NCBI GenBank assembly: GCA_039800165.1
Contig: JBDLRH010000176.1
Location: forward strand, 1-48,402
Direction: 5' to 3'
Source: JBDLRH01 sp039800165
GTDB taxonomy: Bacteria > Pseudomonadota > Gammaproteobacteria > Burkholderiales > Burkholderiaceae_C
Length of the DNA stretch: 48,402 nucleotides
Each line of letters starts with the position of its first letter. Positions within the stretch are counted from its first letter, which is position 1. Positions 31,783 through 39,585 of this stretch are shown here, in pieces. A model generated the notes under the pieces. The model ran no database searches. It was given only the letters and a program-made list of their open reading frames with translations, and had not been told where the DNA came from. The position numbers and the translations under genes were made by a program.

Positions 31783-32424
31783 TCATGCGGGTGCGCGGCG
31801 CGCCTTCCAGGCGCCAAAGACGGCGATCAAGCCGGGCACCAGGATCAGCGCCCAGATGATCTTCGACAGGTTCGCCTGCACCCACGGCAGGCTACCCAGA
31901 AAGTAGCCCGCAGTCACCAGGCCCATCACCCAGATGCAGCCACCCAGCACGTTGTAGAAGGTGAATTTCGGGCGCGTCATCTCCGCCACGCCGGCCACGA
32001 ACGGCGCGAAGGTGCGGATGAAGGGCAGGAAGCGCGCCAGCACGATGGTGATCGGGCCCCACTTCTCGTAGAAGGCATGGGTCTGGTCGAAGGCGCGGCG
32101 GTTGAACCAGCGCGACTGCTCCCAGCCAAACACGCGCGGGCCGACCCAGCGCCCGATGGCGTAGTTGCACTGGTCGCCGGCGATCGCTGCCGTCAGCAGC
32201 AGCGTCACCGCCAGCGGATAGCTGATGATGCCCGCGCCGCACAGCGTCCCCACCACGAACAGCAGCGAGTCGCCCGGCAGGAAGGGCATGACCACCACGC
32301 CGGTCTCGACGAAGACGATGAGGAACAGCAGCGCGTACACCCATGCGCCGTAGGCCTGCACGAACGCCCCGAGGTGGCGATCGACGTGCAGGATGAAATC
32401 AACGAGGAAGCTGACCCATTCCAC
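31783..32424 (-). CDS. DedA family membrane protein
   Basis: The 213-residue inner-membrane protein carries the DedA/SNARE-associated (VTT) core. It has an acidic ET pair in the re-entrant region (FVETGVVVMPFLPGDSLLF) and the family motif RFLPFIRTFAPFVAGVAEM. There are several hydrophobic helices and a basic C-terminus WKARRAPA. Bacterial DedA proteins include undecaprenyl-phosphate and phosphatidylethanolamine flippases and affect membrane potential and antimicrobial tolerance; the lipid here is unknown. The GTG at 32424 gives MEWVSFLVDF. It follows a GATAAT box by 7 bases and is divergent from mutL. Confidence 0.93.
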   Translation of the reverse strand: MEWVSFLVDFILHVDRHLGAFVQAYGAWVYALLFLIVFVETGVVVMPFLPGDSLLFVVGTLCGAGIISYPLAVTLLLTAAIAGDQCNYAIGRWVGPRVFGWEQSRWFNRRAFDQTHAFYEKWGPITIVLARFLPFIRTFAPFVAGVAEMTRPKFTFYNVLGGCIWVMGLVTAGYFLGSLPWVQANLSKIIWALILVPGLIAVFGAWKARRAPA

Positions 32425-32431
32425 GGCCGCG

Positions 32432-32437
32432 ATTATC
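32432..32437 (-). promoter_or_regulatory. -10 box for dedA (GATAAT)
   Basis: GATAAT on the minus strand ends 7 bases before the GTG start at 32424. Confidence 0.45.
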
Positions 32438-32452
32438 CCCGGGTGGCCTGCC

Positions 32453-32458
32453 TACAAT
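32453..32458 (+). promoter_or_regulatory. -10 box for mutL (TACAAT)
   Basis: TACAAT ends 20 bases before the mutL ATG and lies where the -35 of the opposing dedA promoter would be. Confidence 0.45.
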
Positions 32459-32478
32459 GGCCCGACACCCGCCCGCCC

Positions 32479-34374
32479 ATGACCCAGCCGCGCCGACCGA
32501 TCCGTGAACTGAGCGACGAGCTCATCAGCCAGATCGCTGCCGGCGAGGTGGTCGAGCGCCCCGCTTCGGTGGTGCGCGAGCTGGTGGACAACGCGCTGGA
32601 CGCCGGCGCCACGCAGGTCACGGTGCGGCTGGCTGCCGGCGGCGTGCGGCTGATTTCGGTGGAAGACGACGGCGCGGGCATCCCGCGCGAAGAGTTGCCG
32701 CTGGCACTGCGCCGCCATGCCACGAGCAAGATCGCATCGCTCGCCGACCTGGAATCGGTGGCCACCATGGGCTTTCGCGGCGAGGCACTGGCCGCCATCG
32801 CCTCGGTGTGCGAGCTCACGCTGCTGTCGCGCACCGCCGACGCCGAACACGCCTGGGCGCTCGAGGCGCTTAGCGGCGAGCTGCGCCCGGGTGCGCGCGG
32901 GCGCGGCACCACGGTGGAGGTCAAAGAGCTGTTCTTCAGCACCCCGGCGCGGCGCAAGTTCCTCAAGACCGACGCCACCGAGCTGGCGCACTGCATCGAG
33001 GCGGTTCGCCGCCACGCGCTGGCGCGCCCGGAGGTGAGCTTTGCCATCTGGCATGAAGGCCGGCAGGTCGAGCACTGGCGTGCGGGTACCGCGCTGCAGC
33101 GCATGGCCGATGTGCTGGGCGGCAGCTTTGGCAGCGACAGTGTGGGGGTCGACGCGCAGGGTGTCGCCGCCAACGGGTCGCCGGTGCGGGTGCACGGCCG
33201 CGCCGGTGTGCCCGACGTGGCCCGCTCACGCGCCGACCAGCAGTTCGCCTACGTCAACGGCCGTTTCGTGCGCGACAAGGTGATTGCGCACGCCGTGCGC
33301 AGCGCCTACGAGGATGTGCTGCATGGCCAGCGCCAGCCGGTGTATGTGCTGTTCATCGAGATCGACCCGGCACGGGTGGATGTGAACGTGCATCCGACCA
33401 AGATCGAGGTGCGCTTTCGTGACGGCCGCGATGTGCATCAGGCGGTGCGCCGTGCGCTCGAGCAGGCCCTGGCTGCGCCGCGCGCCGGGCAAGCGGGCAC
33501 GCCACTGCATGCGTCGCCCGAAACGCCCGCGCTGTCGTCTTCGCCGAACCCCGTCGCGAACACAACCGCAGGCCACGCAGGCAGCGCCACCGGCACCGGC
33601 ACTGGCACCGTGTGGCCTTCGGCACATCCATCGGACGGGCATCCATCGCGCCTGCAGCAAGCCCGCTTTGACTGGCGCAGCGGCGGCGATGCAGCAACCG
33701 TGCGCACGATGCCTGGCGCTGCCGAGGCCTGGGCGCCCTGGATGCCCGCGCAGGCGGCCGAGCCCGCTGCAGTGCCGCTGCCCGAAGGCGACTGGCCGCT
33801 CGGCCGCGCGGTCGCGCAGATTCAGGGCGTGTACATCCTGGCCGAGAACCGGCAGGGGCTGGTGATCGTGGACATGCATGCGGCGCACGAGCGCATCGTG
33901 TACGAGCGGCTCAAGCGCGAGCTCGACCTGCGCACCGTGGCGCGTCAGCCGCTGCTGATTCCGGCCACCTTTGCCGCGTCGCCGCAGGAGATCGCCACCG
34001 CCGAAGCGGCGCAAGACGCGCTGCAGTCGCTGGGGCTGGAGCTCAGCGCGTTCTCGGCCCGCTCGCTTGCGGTGCGCTCGGTGCCGGTGACGCTGGCGCA
34101 AGGCGACGCGGTGGAGCTGGCGCGCAGTGTGCTGGCCGAGCTGGCCCAGCACGACGCCAGCACCGTGGTCGAGCGCGCACAGAACGAGCTGCTGGCCACC
34201 ATGGCCTGCCACGGCGCGGTGCGCGCCAACCGCCAGCTCACGCTCGACGAAATGAATGCCCTGCTGCGGCAGATGGAAGCAACCGAGCGCTCCGACCAGT
34301 GCAACCACGGCCGGCCGACCTGGCGCCAGCTGTCCATGCGCGAGCTCGATGCGCTGTTCCTGCGCGGGCGCTAG
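32479..34374 (+). CDS. mutL: DNA mismatch repair protein MutL, endonuclease-type
   Basis: The 631-residue MutL couples MutS mismatch recognition to strand removal. N-terminal GHKL motifs are ELVDNALDAGA, DDGAGIP, RRHATSKI and GFRGEALAAIASV. A disordered Pro/Thr/Gly linker spans about 345-430. The C-terminal domain has DMHAAHERIVYE at residues 465-476, matching the metal-binding endonuclease motif DQHA(X)2E(X)4E, and the late CNHGRPTW motif. This fits the nicking MutL of organisms that lack MutH, as in Neisseria. The ATG at 32479 gives MTQPRRPIRELSDELISQIA; the frame is open upstream across dedA, but only this start fits. Confidence 0.97.
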   Translation: MTQPRRPIRELSDELISQIAAGEVVERPASVVRELVDNALDAGATQVTVRLAAGGVRLISVEDDGAGIPREELPLALRRHATSKIASLADLESVATMGFRGEALAAIASVCELTLLSRTADAEHAWALEALSGELRPGARGRGTTVEVKELFFSTPARRKFLKTDATELAHCIEAVRRHALARPEVSFAIWHEGRQVEHWRAGTALQRMADVLGGSFGSDSVGVDAQGVAANGSPVRVHGRAGVPDVARSRADQQFAYVNGRFVRDKVIAHAVRSAYEDVLHGQRQPVYVLFIEIDPARVDVNVHPTKIEVRFRDGRDVHQAVRRALEQALAAPRAGQAGTPLHASPETPALSSSPNPVANTTAGHAGSATGTGTGTVWPSAHPSDGHPSRLQQARFDWRSGGDAATVRTMPGAAEAWAPWMPAQAAEPAAVPLPEGDWPLGRAVAQIQGVYILAENRQGLVIVDMHAAHERIVYERLKRELDLRTVARQPLLIPATFAASPQEIATAEAAQDALQSLGLELSAFSARSLAVRSVPVTLAQGDAVELARSVLAELAQHDASTVVERAQNELLATMACHGAVRANRQLTLDEMNALLRQMEATERSDQCNHGRPTWRQLSMRELDALFLRGR

Positions 34375-34387
34375 CCGCGCACGCCGC

Positions 34388-34867
34388 TCAACCCAGACGA
34401 AAGGCGGCCAGCAGGCAGCTGAGCGTGGCCACGCTGGTGAGCTGCAGCCGCAGCCCCAGCCATGCCGCAGCGCCTGCTGCGCGGTACACGCCGCGGTCGA
34501 CGATGAAGCAGGCCACCAGCACGAAGGCCAGCCACAGCAGCGCACCGGCTGGCGGCATGCCCCACGCCGCCCACGCCAGCAGGCTCGGCGCCACGCCCCA
34601 CCACAGCCGCGCCGATACGCCCTCGCCGGCGGCAGCGCGCATCACCAGCCCCCAGTGGATGCCGCCCAGAAAGCTGGCAATCAGCGCCGCATAGCCGGTC
34701 AGCCAGCGTGCATGGGCATCGCGCCCGGGCGCGAGGTTCAGCGCCACCGCCAGCGCCAGTGCCACAAACGGGATCAGACCCGCGTAGCCGAGCCAGCGGG
34801 CCGAGCGGCCGGGCCCGGTGCCACCCCCAGGCGGGCGCGCTTGGTCGCGCGATACGTCTCCAGTCAT
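34388..34867 (-). CDS. DUF3429 membrane protein
   Basis: The 159-residue protein has a polar, Gly-rich N-terminus (MTGDVSRDQARPPGGGTG) and about five hydrophobic helices. DUF3429-like wording includes LGYAGLIPFVALAL, YAALIASFLGGIHWGLVMR and WWGVAPSLLAWAAW. The GGIHWG motif is typical of this uncharacterised family, found widely in proteobacteria and mitochondria. No function is known. The ATG at 34867 follows a TAGCAT box by 8 bases, while further in-frame upstream sequence looks poor. It converges on mutL (13-base gap) and is divergent from the lipoprotein hydrolase. Confidence 0.85.
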   Translation of the reverse strand: MTGDVSRDQARPPGGGTGPGRSARWLGYAGLIPFVALALAVALNLAPGRDAHARWLTGYAALIASFLGGIHWGLVMRAAAGEGVSARLWWGVAPSLLAWAAWGMPPAGALLWLAFVLVACFIVDRGVYRAAGAAAWLGLRLQLTSVATLSCLLAAFRLG

Positions 34868-34875
34868 GGGGCGCG

Positions 34876-34881
34876 ATGCTA
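34876..34881 (-). promoter_or_regulatory. -10 box for the DUF3429 gene (TAGCAT)
   Basis: TAGCAT on the minus strand ends 8 bases before the ATG at 34867. Confidence 0.4.
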
Positions 34882-34926
34882 GCGCACCGCTTGCCCCAGA
34901 AGCGGCATGGGTCAGGCTGGCGTTCC

Positions 34927-34932
34927 TAGAAT
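34927..34932 (+). promoter_or_regulatory. -10 box for the hydrolase gene (TAGAAT)
   Basis: TAGAAT ends 6 bases before the ATG at 34939, with only tttgcgc-type sequence between and no Shine-Dalgarno site. Confidence 0.45.
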
Positions 34933-34938
34933 TTGCGC

Positions 34939-35850
34939 ATGGCTTCACCTGATGCGCGCCGTTTCCGCTGGACCTGGGCCCTGGCTGCCGGGTTGCTGGC
35001 CGCCGCCTTGCTGGGCGGTTGCGCCACGCTGGACGAACGGCAGCGCCAGTGGATCTTCCAGCCCAGCGACCGCAGCTGGGGCGACAGCGCGCAGGTGGCA
35101 GCCACCATGCAGGATGTGTGGATCCGATTTGATTCGCGCGAAAGCGGGCAGCCGGTACAACTGCATGCGCTGTGGGCGGCCAGCGCCGATGCCCGGGCCC
35201 CCGTGTTGCTGTACCTGCACGGCGCGCGATGGAGCGTCACCGGCTCGGCCTACCGCATCCGGCGCATGCAGGAGCTCGGCTTTTCGGTGCTGGCGGTGGA
35301 CTACCGCGGCTTTGGCCGCAGCGACCCGCAGCTGCCCAGCGAGCGCATGGCGTATGAGGATGCGCGCGCCGCGTGGGACTGGATCGTGCAGAACCACGGC
35401 GAGCGGCCACGCTACATCTTTGGCCATTCGCTGGGCGGCGCGATCGCGATCGAGCTGGCGCGCAGCGTCAGCGACGAGGCCGGCACGCTGGTGGAGGGCA
35501 CCTTCAGTTCGCTGAGTGATGTGGTGGCCTCGATGCGCTGGGGCTGGCTGCCGGTGGGGCCGCTGCTCACCCAGCGCTTCGAGTCGGCCAGCAAGGTGCG
35601 CGAGATCGGCTCACCGCTGGTGGTGGTTCACGGCGCCAACGACGCACTCATCCGCCCCGAGCTGGGTCGCCGCCTGTACGAGGCCGCCGCCGAGCCCAAG
35701 GCCTTTGTGCTGGTGGAGGGCGGCTCGCACCACAACACCAACTCCATCGGTCAGCCGCAGTACCGCGAGGTGCTGGCGCGCATGTTCGGCATCGGTGCGA
35801 ACAGCGGCGCCGGCATGCGCGCCGACGGTCAGAGTGTGTTGACCAGGTGA
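34939..35850 (+). CDS. Alpha/beta hydrolase lipoprotein
   Basis: The 303-residue precursor starts MASPDARRFRWTWALAAG and has a lipobox LGGC with lipidated Cys near residue 30, so it should be a membrane-anchored envelope protein. The hydrolase fold follows: oxyanion-side VLLYLHGARWSVTG, nucleophile Ser in IFGHSLGGAIA, acid Asp in HGANDALIRPE and His in EGGSHHNTNS. It resembles the BEM46/ABHD13-type serine hydrolases common in proteobacteria. Substrate unknown; lipase, esterase or thioesterase are all possible. Its 3' end overlaps the convergent SDR gene by 22 bases. Confidence 0.87.
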   Translation: MASPDARRFRWTWALAAGLLAAALLGGCATLDERQRQWIFQPSDRSWGDSAQVAATMQDVWIRFDSRESGQPVQLHALWAASADARAPVLLYLHGARWSVTGSAYRIRRMQELGFSVLAVDYRGFGRSDPQLPSERMAYEDARAAWDWIVQNHGERPRYIFGHSLGGAIAIELARSVSDEAGTLVEGTFSSLSDVVASMRWGWLPVGPLLTQRFESASKVREIGSPLVVVHGANDALIRPELGRRLYEAAAEPKAFVLVEGGSHHNTNSIGQPQYREVLARMFGIGANSGAGMRADGQSVLTR

Positions 35851-36602
35851 CCGCCATCCACCGGGATCACGGCACCGGTCATGAAGCTCGACGCGTCGCT
35901 GGCCAGCAGCAGCAGCGGGCCGTCAAGCTCGGGCATCTGGCCCACGCGCTGCATCGGGATGCGCGCAATCAGGGCCTGGCCCATGGGTGACTTCAGCAGG
36001 TCGCGGTTGATGTCGGTCTCGAAGTAGCCGGGCGCGATGGCATTGACGCGGATGCGGTGCTCGGCCCATTCCAGCGCGAGGGCCTGCGTGAGCTGCACCA
36101 CCGAGGCCTTGGTGGCCGCATACGAAGCCACCTGCGCGCGCACCCGCAAGCCCAGGATGGACGCGATGTTGATGATGCTGCCCCCCTGCCCCGCTGCGAT
36201 CAGGCAGCGCGCTGCGGCCTGTGCCACGCGGAACACGCCCGAAAGATTCGTCTGCACCACTGCGTCCCACTGCTCGGGCGTCACGTCCACGCTCGGCGCG
36301 CGGTTCACCGTGCCGGCGTTGTTGACCACGATGGTGGGCAGGCCCAGATCAACCTGCGCGGCGGCAAAGGCGCGCTTGACGGCCTCGGCATCGGTTACGT
36401 CGCAGCCGTAGGCGCGCACCTCACCGGCGCGGCCGCAGCCGTTGGCGATGCGGGCAGCCACCTCGTGGCCCAGCGCCTCGCGCCGGCCGAGCAGCGCCAC
36501 GCGTGCGCCCTGCATCGCCAGCACCTGTGCAAAGTGTTCGCCCAGGCCGCTGAAGCCGCCGGTGACAAGCGCGGTGCGCCCGGAGAGATCGAAATGTTGC
36601 AT
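35829..36602 (-). CDS. Short-chain dehydrogenase/reductase
   Basis: The 257-residue classical SDR opens MQHFDLSGRTALVTGGFSGL, with the cofactor motif TGGFSGLG at about 14-21 and NNAG near 92. The catalytic Ser is in IINIASILG and the YxxxK pair in SYAATKASVVQL. Then RVNAIAPGYFETDIN and the C-terminal MTGAVIPVDGGHLVNTL complete the fold. Substrate and NAD(H)/NADP(H) preference are unknown, although the Arg-rich LLGRREALG loop suggests NADP(H). The ATG at 36602 follows TATCAT by 6 bases. It is divergent from the Bcr/CflA-type transporter. Confidence 0.9.
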   Translation of the reverse strand: MQHFDLSGRTALVTGGFSGLGEHFAQVLAMQGARVALLGRREALGHEVAARIANGCGRAGEVRAYGCDVTDAEAVKRAFAAAQVDLGLPTIVVNNAGTVNRAPSVDVTPEQWDAVVQTNLSGVFRVAQAAARCLIAAGQGGSIINIASILGLRVRAQVASYAATKASVVQLTQALALEWAEHRIRVNAIAPGYFETDINRDLLKSPMGQALIARIPMQRVGQMPELDGPLLLLASDASSFMTGAVIPVDGGHLVNTL

Positions 36603-36608
36603 GCGGCC

Positions 36609-36614
36609 ATGATA
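36609..36614 (-). promoter_or_regulatory. -10 box for the SDR gene (TATCAT)
   Basis: TATCAT on the minus strand ends 6 bases before the SDR ATG. It lies only 15 bases from the opposing TACCCT box. Confidence 0.4.
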
Positions 36615-36629
36615 GACAAGCCGATCTGC

Positions 36630-36635
36630 TACCCT
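36630..36635 (+). promoter_or_regulatory. -10 box for the Bcr/CflA transporter (TACCCT)
   Basis: TACCCT ends 6 bases before the ATG at 36642. It is a weaker match than most others in the window. Confidence 0.3.
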
Positions 36636-36641
36636 CAAGCC

Positions 36642-37880
36642 ATGTCTTCCAGCCCCCCGAAGGCGATGTCGCCCGGGCTCGTGGTGCTGCTGCTTGCGCT
36701 GCTGCTGGGTATCCAGCCCATCACCACCGATCTCTACCTGCCCGCCCTGCCCGCGCTCACCCGTGAGCTCGGTGCCGGCATGGGCCAGGCACAGCTCACC
36801 CTGACCGCGCTGCTGCTGTGCTTTGGCCTGTCGCAGCTGGTGTTCGGGCCGCTGTCCGACCGCTACGGCCGCCGACCGGTGCTGATCGGCGGCATGGCGC
36901 TGTACACGCTGGCCGCCATCGGCAACACGCTGGCCACATCGATCGAATGGCTGATCGCCACCCGTGCGCTGCAGGGCGCGGCCATGGGTGCTGCGGTGAT
37001 GTGCGCCCGCGCCATCGTGCGCGACCTGTACGCGCCGCAAGAAGGCGCGCGTGCCATGGCCAGCGGTCTGGGCGGCCTGGGCGTGATCGCGCTGCTGAGC
37101 CCGCTGACCGGCGGCTTGCTCACGCCGCTGGCCGGCTGGCGCTGGTCGCTCGCGGTGCTGGCGCTGTTCGGGCTGCTGGTGTGCCTGCTGCTGGTGCTGC
37201 GCTTTCAGGAAACCTGCCCCACGCCCACGCCGCTTGCGCCGCGCACGCTGGTGCGCAACTGGGGCCGCATCGTGCGGCACCCGGGGTTTCTGGTGTGGTC
37301 CGGGCTGCTGGCTGCAAGCTACGGCGCACTGTTCACCGCGCTGGCGGCCTCGTCCTTCGTGTTCCTGGAGGTCTACAAGTGGTCGCCTGCGATGTACGGC
37401 GTGGCCATGGCCAGCGCCTCGCTCACCTACATCGGCGGCACCTTCCTGTGCCGGCGCCTGCTGGCGCGCTACGGCCTGCAGGGCGCGGTGCGCATTGGCG
37501 CCTTTCTTACCCTGGGCGGCGGCTTTGGCATGGGCTTGCTGTCGCTGGCGGGTGTGGACGCGTGGTGGGCCTTCCTGCTGCCGCACTACCTGTTCATGAT
37601 CGGCCACGGGGTGCACCAGCCCTGCACGCAGACCGGTGCGGTGGCGCCGTTTCCGCAGTACGCCGGGGCCGCGTCGGCGCTGTCGGGCTGCCTGCTGACC
37701 TTCGTCGCCTTTGGCATCGGCGCCTGGCTTGGCTGGCGCATGGACGGCACCTCGCTGCCGCTGATCCACGGCATGTGGTTCTGGTGCTCGGCGATCGTGT
37801 TCATTGCGTGGGGGCCGGTACAGCGCTGGGGCAACGTGTCGCAGGCGGCCGCCCATCCCGCTGTTGCGCCCGGGCGCTGA
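36642..37880 (+). CDS. Bcr/CflA-type MFS drug transporter
   Basis: The 412-residue carrier has about twelve membrane helices of the DHA1 type. The opening LLLGIQPITTDLYLPALPAL is the Bcr/CflA signature, in which the TM1 Asp is important for proton coupling. Motif A is GPLSDRYGRRPVLIGG. Relatives export bicyclomycin, sulfonamides and chloramphenicol; the substrate here is a guess. The C-terminal half includes ASSFVFLEVYKWSPAMYGV. The start is the ATG at 36642. miaA begins 4 bases after its stop, so the two are probably co-transcribed. Confidence 0.9.
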   Translation: MSSSPPKAMSPGLVVLLLALLLGIQPITTDLYLPALPALTRELGAGMGQAQLTLTALLLCFGLSQLVFGPLSDRYGRRPVLIGGMALYTLAAIGNTLATSIEWLIATRALQGAAMGAAVMCARAIVRDLYAPQEGARAMASGLGGLGVIALLSPLTGGLLTPLAGWRWSLAVLALFGLLVCLLLVLRFQETCPTPTPLAPRTLVRNWGRIVRHPGFLVWSGLLAASYGALFTALAASSFVFLEVYKWSPAMYGVAMASASLTYIGGTFLCRRLLARYGLQGAVRIGAFLTLGGGFGMGLLSLAGVDAWWAFLLPHYLFMIGHGVHQPCTQTGAVAPFPQYAGAASALSGCLLTFVAFGIGAWLGWRMDGTSLPLIHGMWFWCSAIVFIAWGPVQRWGNVSQAAAHPAVAPGR

Positions 37881-37884
37881 TCCG

Positions 37885-38916
37885 ATGCAGCCCGCCCGGT
37901 CACCGGAGTCGTCGGCACCGCTCCCGCCGGTGTGGCAGCAGGCGATCTGCCTGGCCGGCCCCACCGCGTCGGGCAAGACCGCCGCTGCGCTGGCGGTGGC
38001 CGCGGCGCTGCCATGCGAGATCATCAGCGTGGATTCGGCGCTGGTGTACCGCGGCATGGACATCGGTACCGCCAAGCCCACCGTCGCCGAGCGCGCACAG
38101 GTACCGCATCACCTGATCGACATCCGCGATCCGCGCGATGCCTACAGTGCAGCCGCCTTCGTCAACGAAGCCACGCGCCTGATCACCGACATCCGCGCTC
38201 GCGTCCGCCTGCCGCTGCTGGTGGGCGGCACCATGCTGTATTTCAAGGCGCTGTTCGATGGGCTCGATGCCATGCCGCCCGCCGACAGGGGCGTGCGCGC
38301 TCAGATCGAGGCCGAGGCCCGCGAGCGTGGCTGGCCAGCGATGCACGCCGCGCTCGCCGTGGTGGACCCGATCACCGCCACCCGGCTGTCGCCCAACGAT
38401 TCGCAGCGCATCCAGCGCGCACTGGAGGTCTGGCGCATCAGCGGGCAGCCGCTCAGTGCATTGCATGCAAGGACGCGCGGCCAAGCCGCAGGCGATGCAC
38501 GGCGCGCAGACGGCGACGCCTCCCCCGCGCGGCTGATCTCTCTGGAGCCACGCGACCGCGCCTGGCTGCATGAGCGCATCGCGCAGCGCTTTGATGCGAT
38601 GCTGGCTGCAGGCTTCGTCGATGAAGTGCGCACGCTGCGTGCGCGCGGCGACCTGGTGGCCGCGTTGCCCAGCATGCGCTGTGTGGGCTACCGCCAGGCG
38701 TGGGAATGGCTGGAAGCGGCCGAGCGCGGCGAGGCGATGCCTGCAGACACGCTGCGCCAGCGCGGCATCGAGGCCACGCGGCAGCTGGCCAAGCGGCAGG
38801 TCACCTGGCTGCGCAGCATGACCACGCGCACCGTGATCGATGCCCAGGCGGCCGATGCGTCACGGCAGGTCGTGCAGCAGGTGCTGCGCTGGGCACGCGA
38901 CAATTCCGCTCCATGA
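37885..38916 (+). CDS. miaA: tRNA dimethylallyltransferase
   Basis: MiaA adds a dimethylallyl group to A37 of tRNAs reading UNN codons. The 343-residue protein has the P-loop GPTASGKTAAA, DSALVYRGMDIGTAKPT (Ala where many have Gln), PHHLIDIRDP, VGGTMLYFKAL, ALEVWRISGQPL, SMRCVGYRQAWEWL and RQLAKRQVTWLR. The Asp/Tyr/Arg residues of the catalytic core are present. The ATG at 37885 is 4 bases after the transporter stop. Its own stop overlaps the next gene as ATGA. In many proteobacteria miaA follows mutL directly; here four genes lie between. Confidence 0.97.
   Translation: MQPARSPESSAPLPPVWQQAICLAGPTASGKTAAALAVAAALPCEIISVDSALVYRGMDIGTAKPTVAERAQVPHHLIDIRDPRDAYSAAAFVNEATRLITDIRARVRLPLLVGGTMLYFKALFDGLDAMPPADRGVRAQIEAEARERGWPAMHAALAVVDPITATRLSPNDSQRIQRALEVWRISGQPLSALHARTRGQAAGDARRADGDASPARLISLEPRDRAWLHERIAQRFDAMLAAGFVDEVRTLRARGDLVAALPSMRCVGYRQAWEWLEAAERGEAMPADTLRQRGIEATRQLAKRQVTWLRSMTTRTVIDAQAADASRQVVQQVLRWARDNSAP
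38899..38904 (+). promoter_or_regulatory. -10 box inside miaA for the ABC ATPase gene (GACAAT)
   Basis: GACAAT ends 8 bases before the ATPase ATG at 38913. It could add an internal promoter to a gene that is also coupled to miaA by ATGA. Confidence 0.35.
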
Positions 38917-39581
38917 GTTCTGCGCTTTCGCTTCCGGTGCGCCTGCAGGTCGAGTCGCTGGGCAAGTCGTACGCCGACGCCCGCGTGTTCGCCAACGTGT
39001 CGCTCAGCGTGGCGGCAGGGGAATTTGTCGCCATCGTCGGCGAGTCGGGTGTGGGCAAGTCCACGCTGCTCAACTGCATGGCCGGGCTGGACCACTGGGA
39101 CAGCGGACGCATCACCCTCGACGGCACCGATCTCGGCACGCTCCCCGACGACGCGCGGTCCCTGCTGCGTCGCGAGAAGATCGGCTTTGTCTTCCAGGCC
39201 TTTCATGTGCTGCCGCACCTGGATGTGGCGCAGAACGTCGCCTTGCCGCTGCTGTTGCTGGGCCAGCCCGACGACGCGCGGGTGCAGGCGATGCTGGATG
39301 CGGTGGGGCTGCAAGGCCTGGGCACACGGCTGCCGCAGCAGCTCAGCGGCGGGCAGCTTCAGCGGGTGGCCATTGCACGCGCGCTGGTGCACCGCCCGGC
39401 GCTGGTGCTGGCCGACGAGCCAACCGGCAACCTCGACCCCACCACGGCGGCGCGGGTGATGGACGTGCTGCAATCGCAATGCCGCGAGCATGGCGCCGCG
39501 CTGGTGCTGGTCACCCACTCCGAAGCGGCCGCACAGCGCGCCGATCGCGTACTGCACCTGGGCGCCGACGGCATCGGCTGA
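38913..39581 (+). CDS. YbbA/LolD-type ABC transporter ATPase
   Basis: The 222-residue ATPase belongs to the MacB/LolD/YbbA group. Walker A GESGVGKST is at 43-51, the Q-loop at FVFQAFHVL, signature LSGGQLQRVAIARAL, Walker B LVLADEPTGNLD and the H-loop VTHSEAAA. Its likely partner is the large FtsX-type permease gene at 41397-43961, as in the E. coli ybbA-ybbP pair. In this window two opposite-strand genes separate them. The start ATG overlaps the miaA stop. The transport function of YbbAP-type systems is still poorly known; LolD proper would need LolC/E, which are not here. Confidence 0.9.
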   Translation: MSSALSLPVRLQVESLGKSYADARVFANVSLSVAAGEFVAIVGESGVGKSTLLNCMAGLDHWDSGRITLDGTDLGTLPDDARSLLRREKIGFVFQAFHVLPHLDVAQNVALPLLLLGQPDDARVQAMLDAVGLQGLGTRLPQQLSGGQLQRVAIARALVHRPALVLADEPTGNLDPTTAARVMDVLQSQCREHGAALVLVTHSEAAAQRADRVLHLGADGIG

Positions 39582-39585
39582 CCGG

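Noticed and set aside
38913..39581. LolD of the lipoprotein-sorting system
   Set aside because: LolC/LolE are absent and the nearest permease is a two-core YbbP type, so YbbA-like is more likely.
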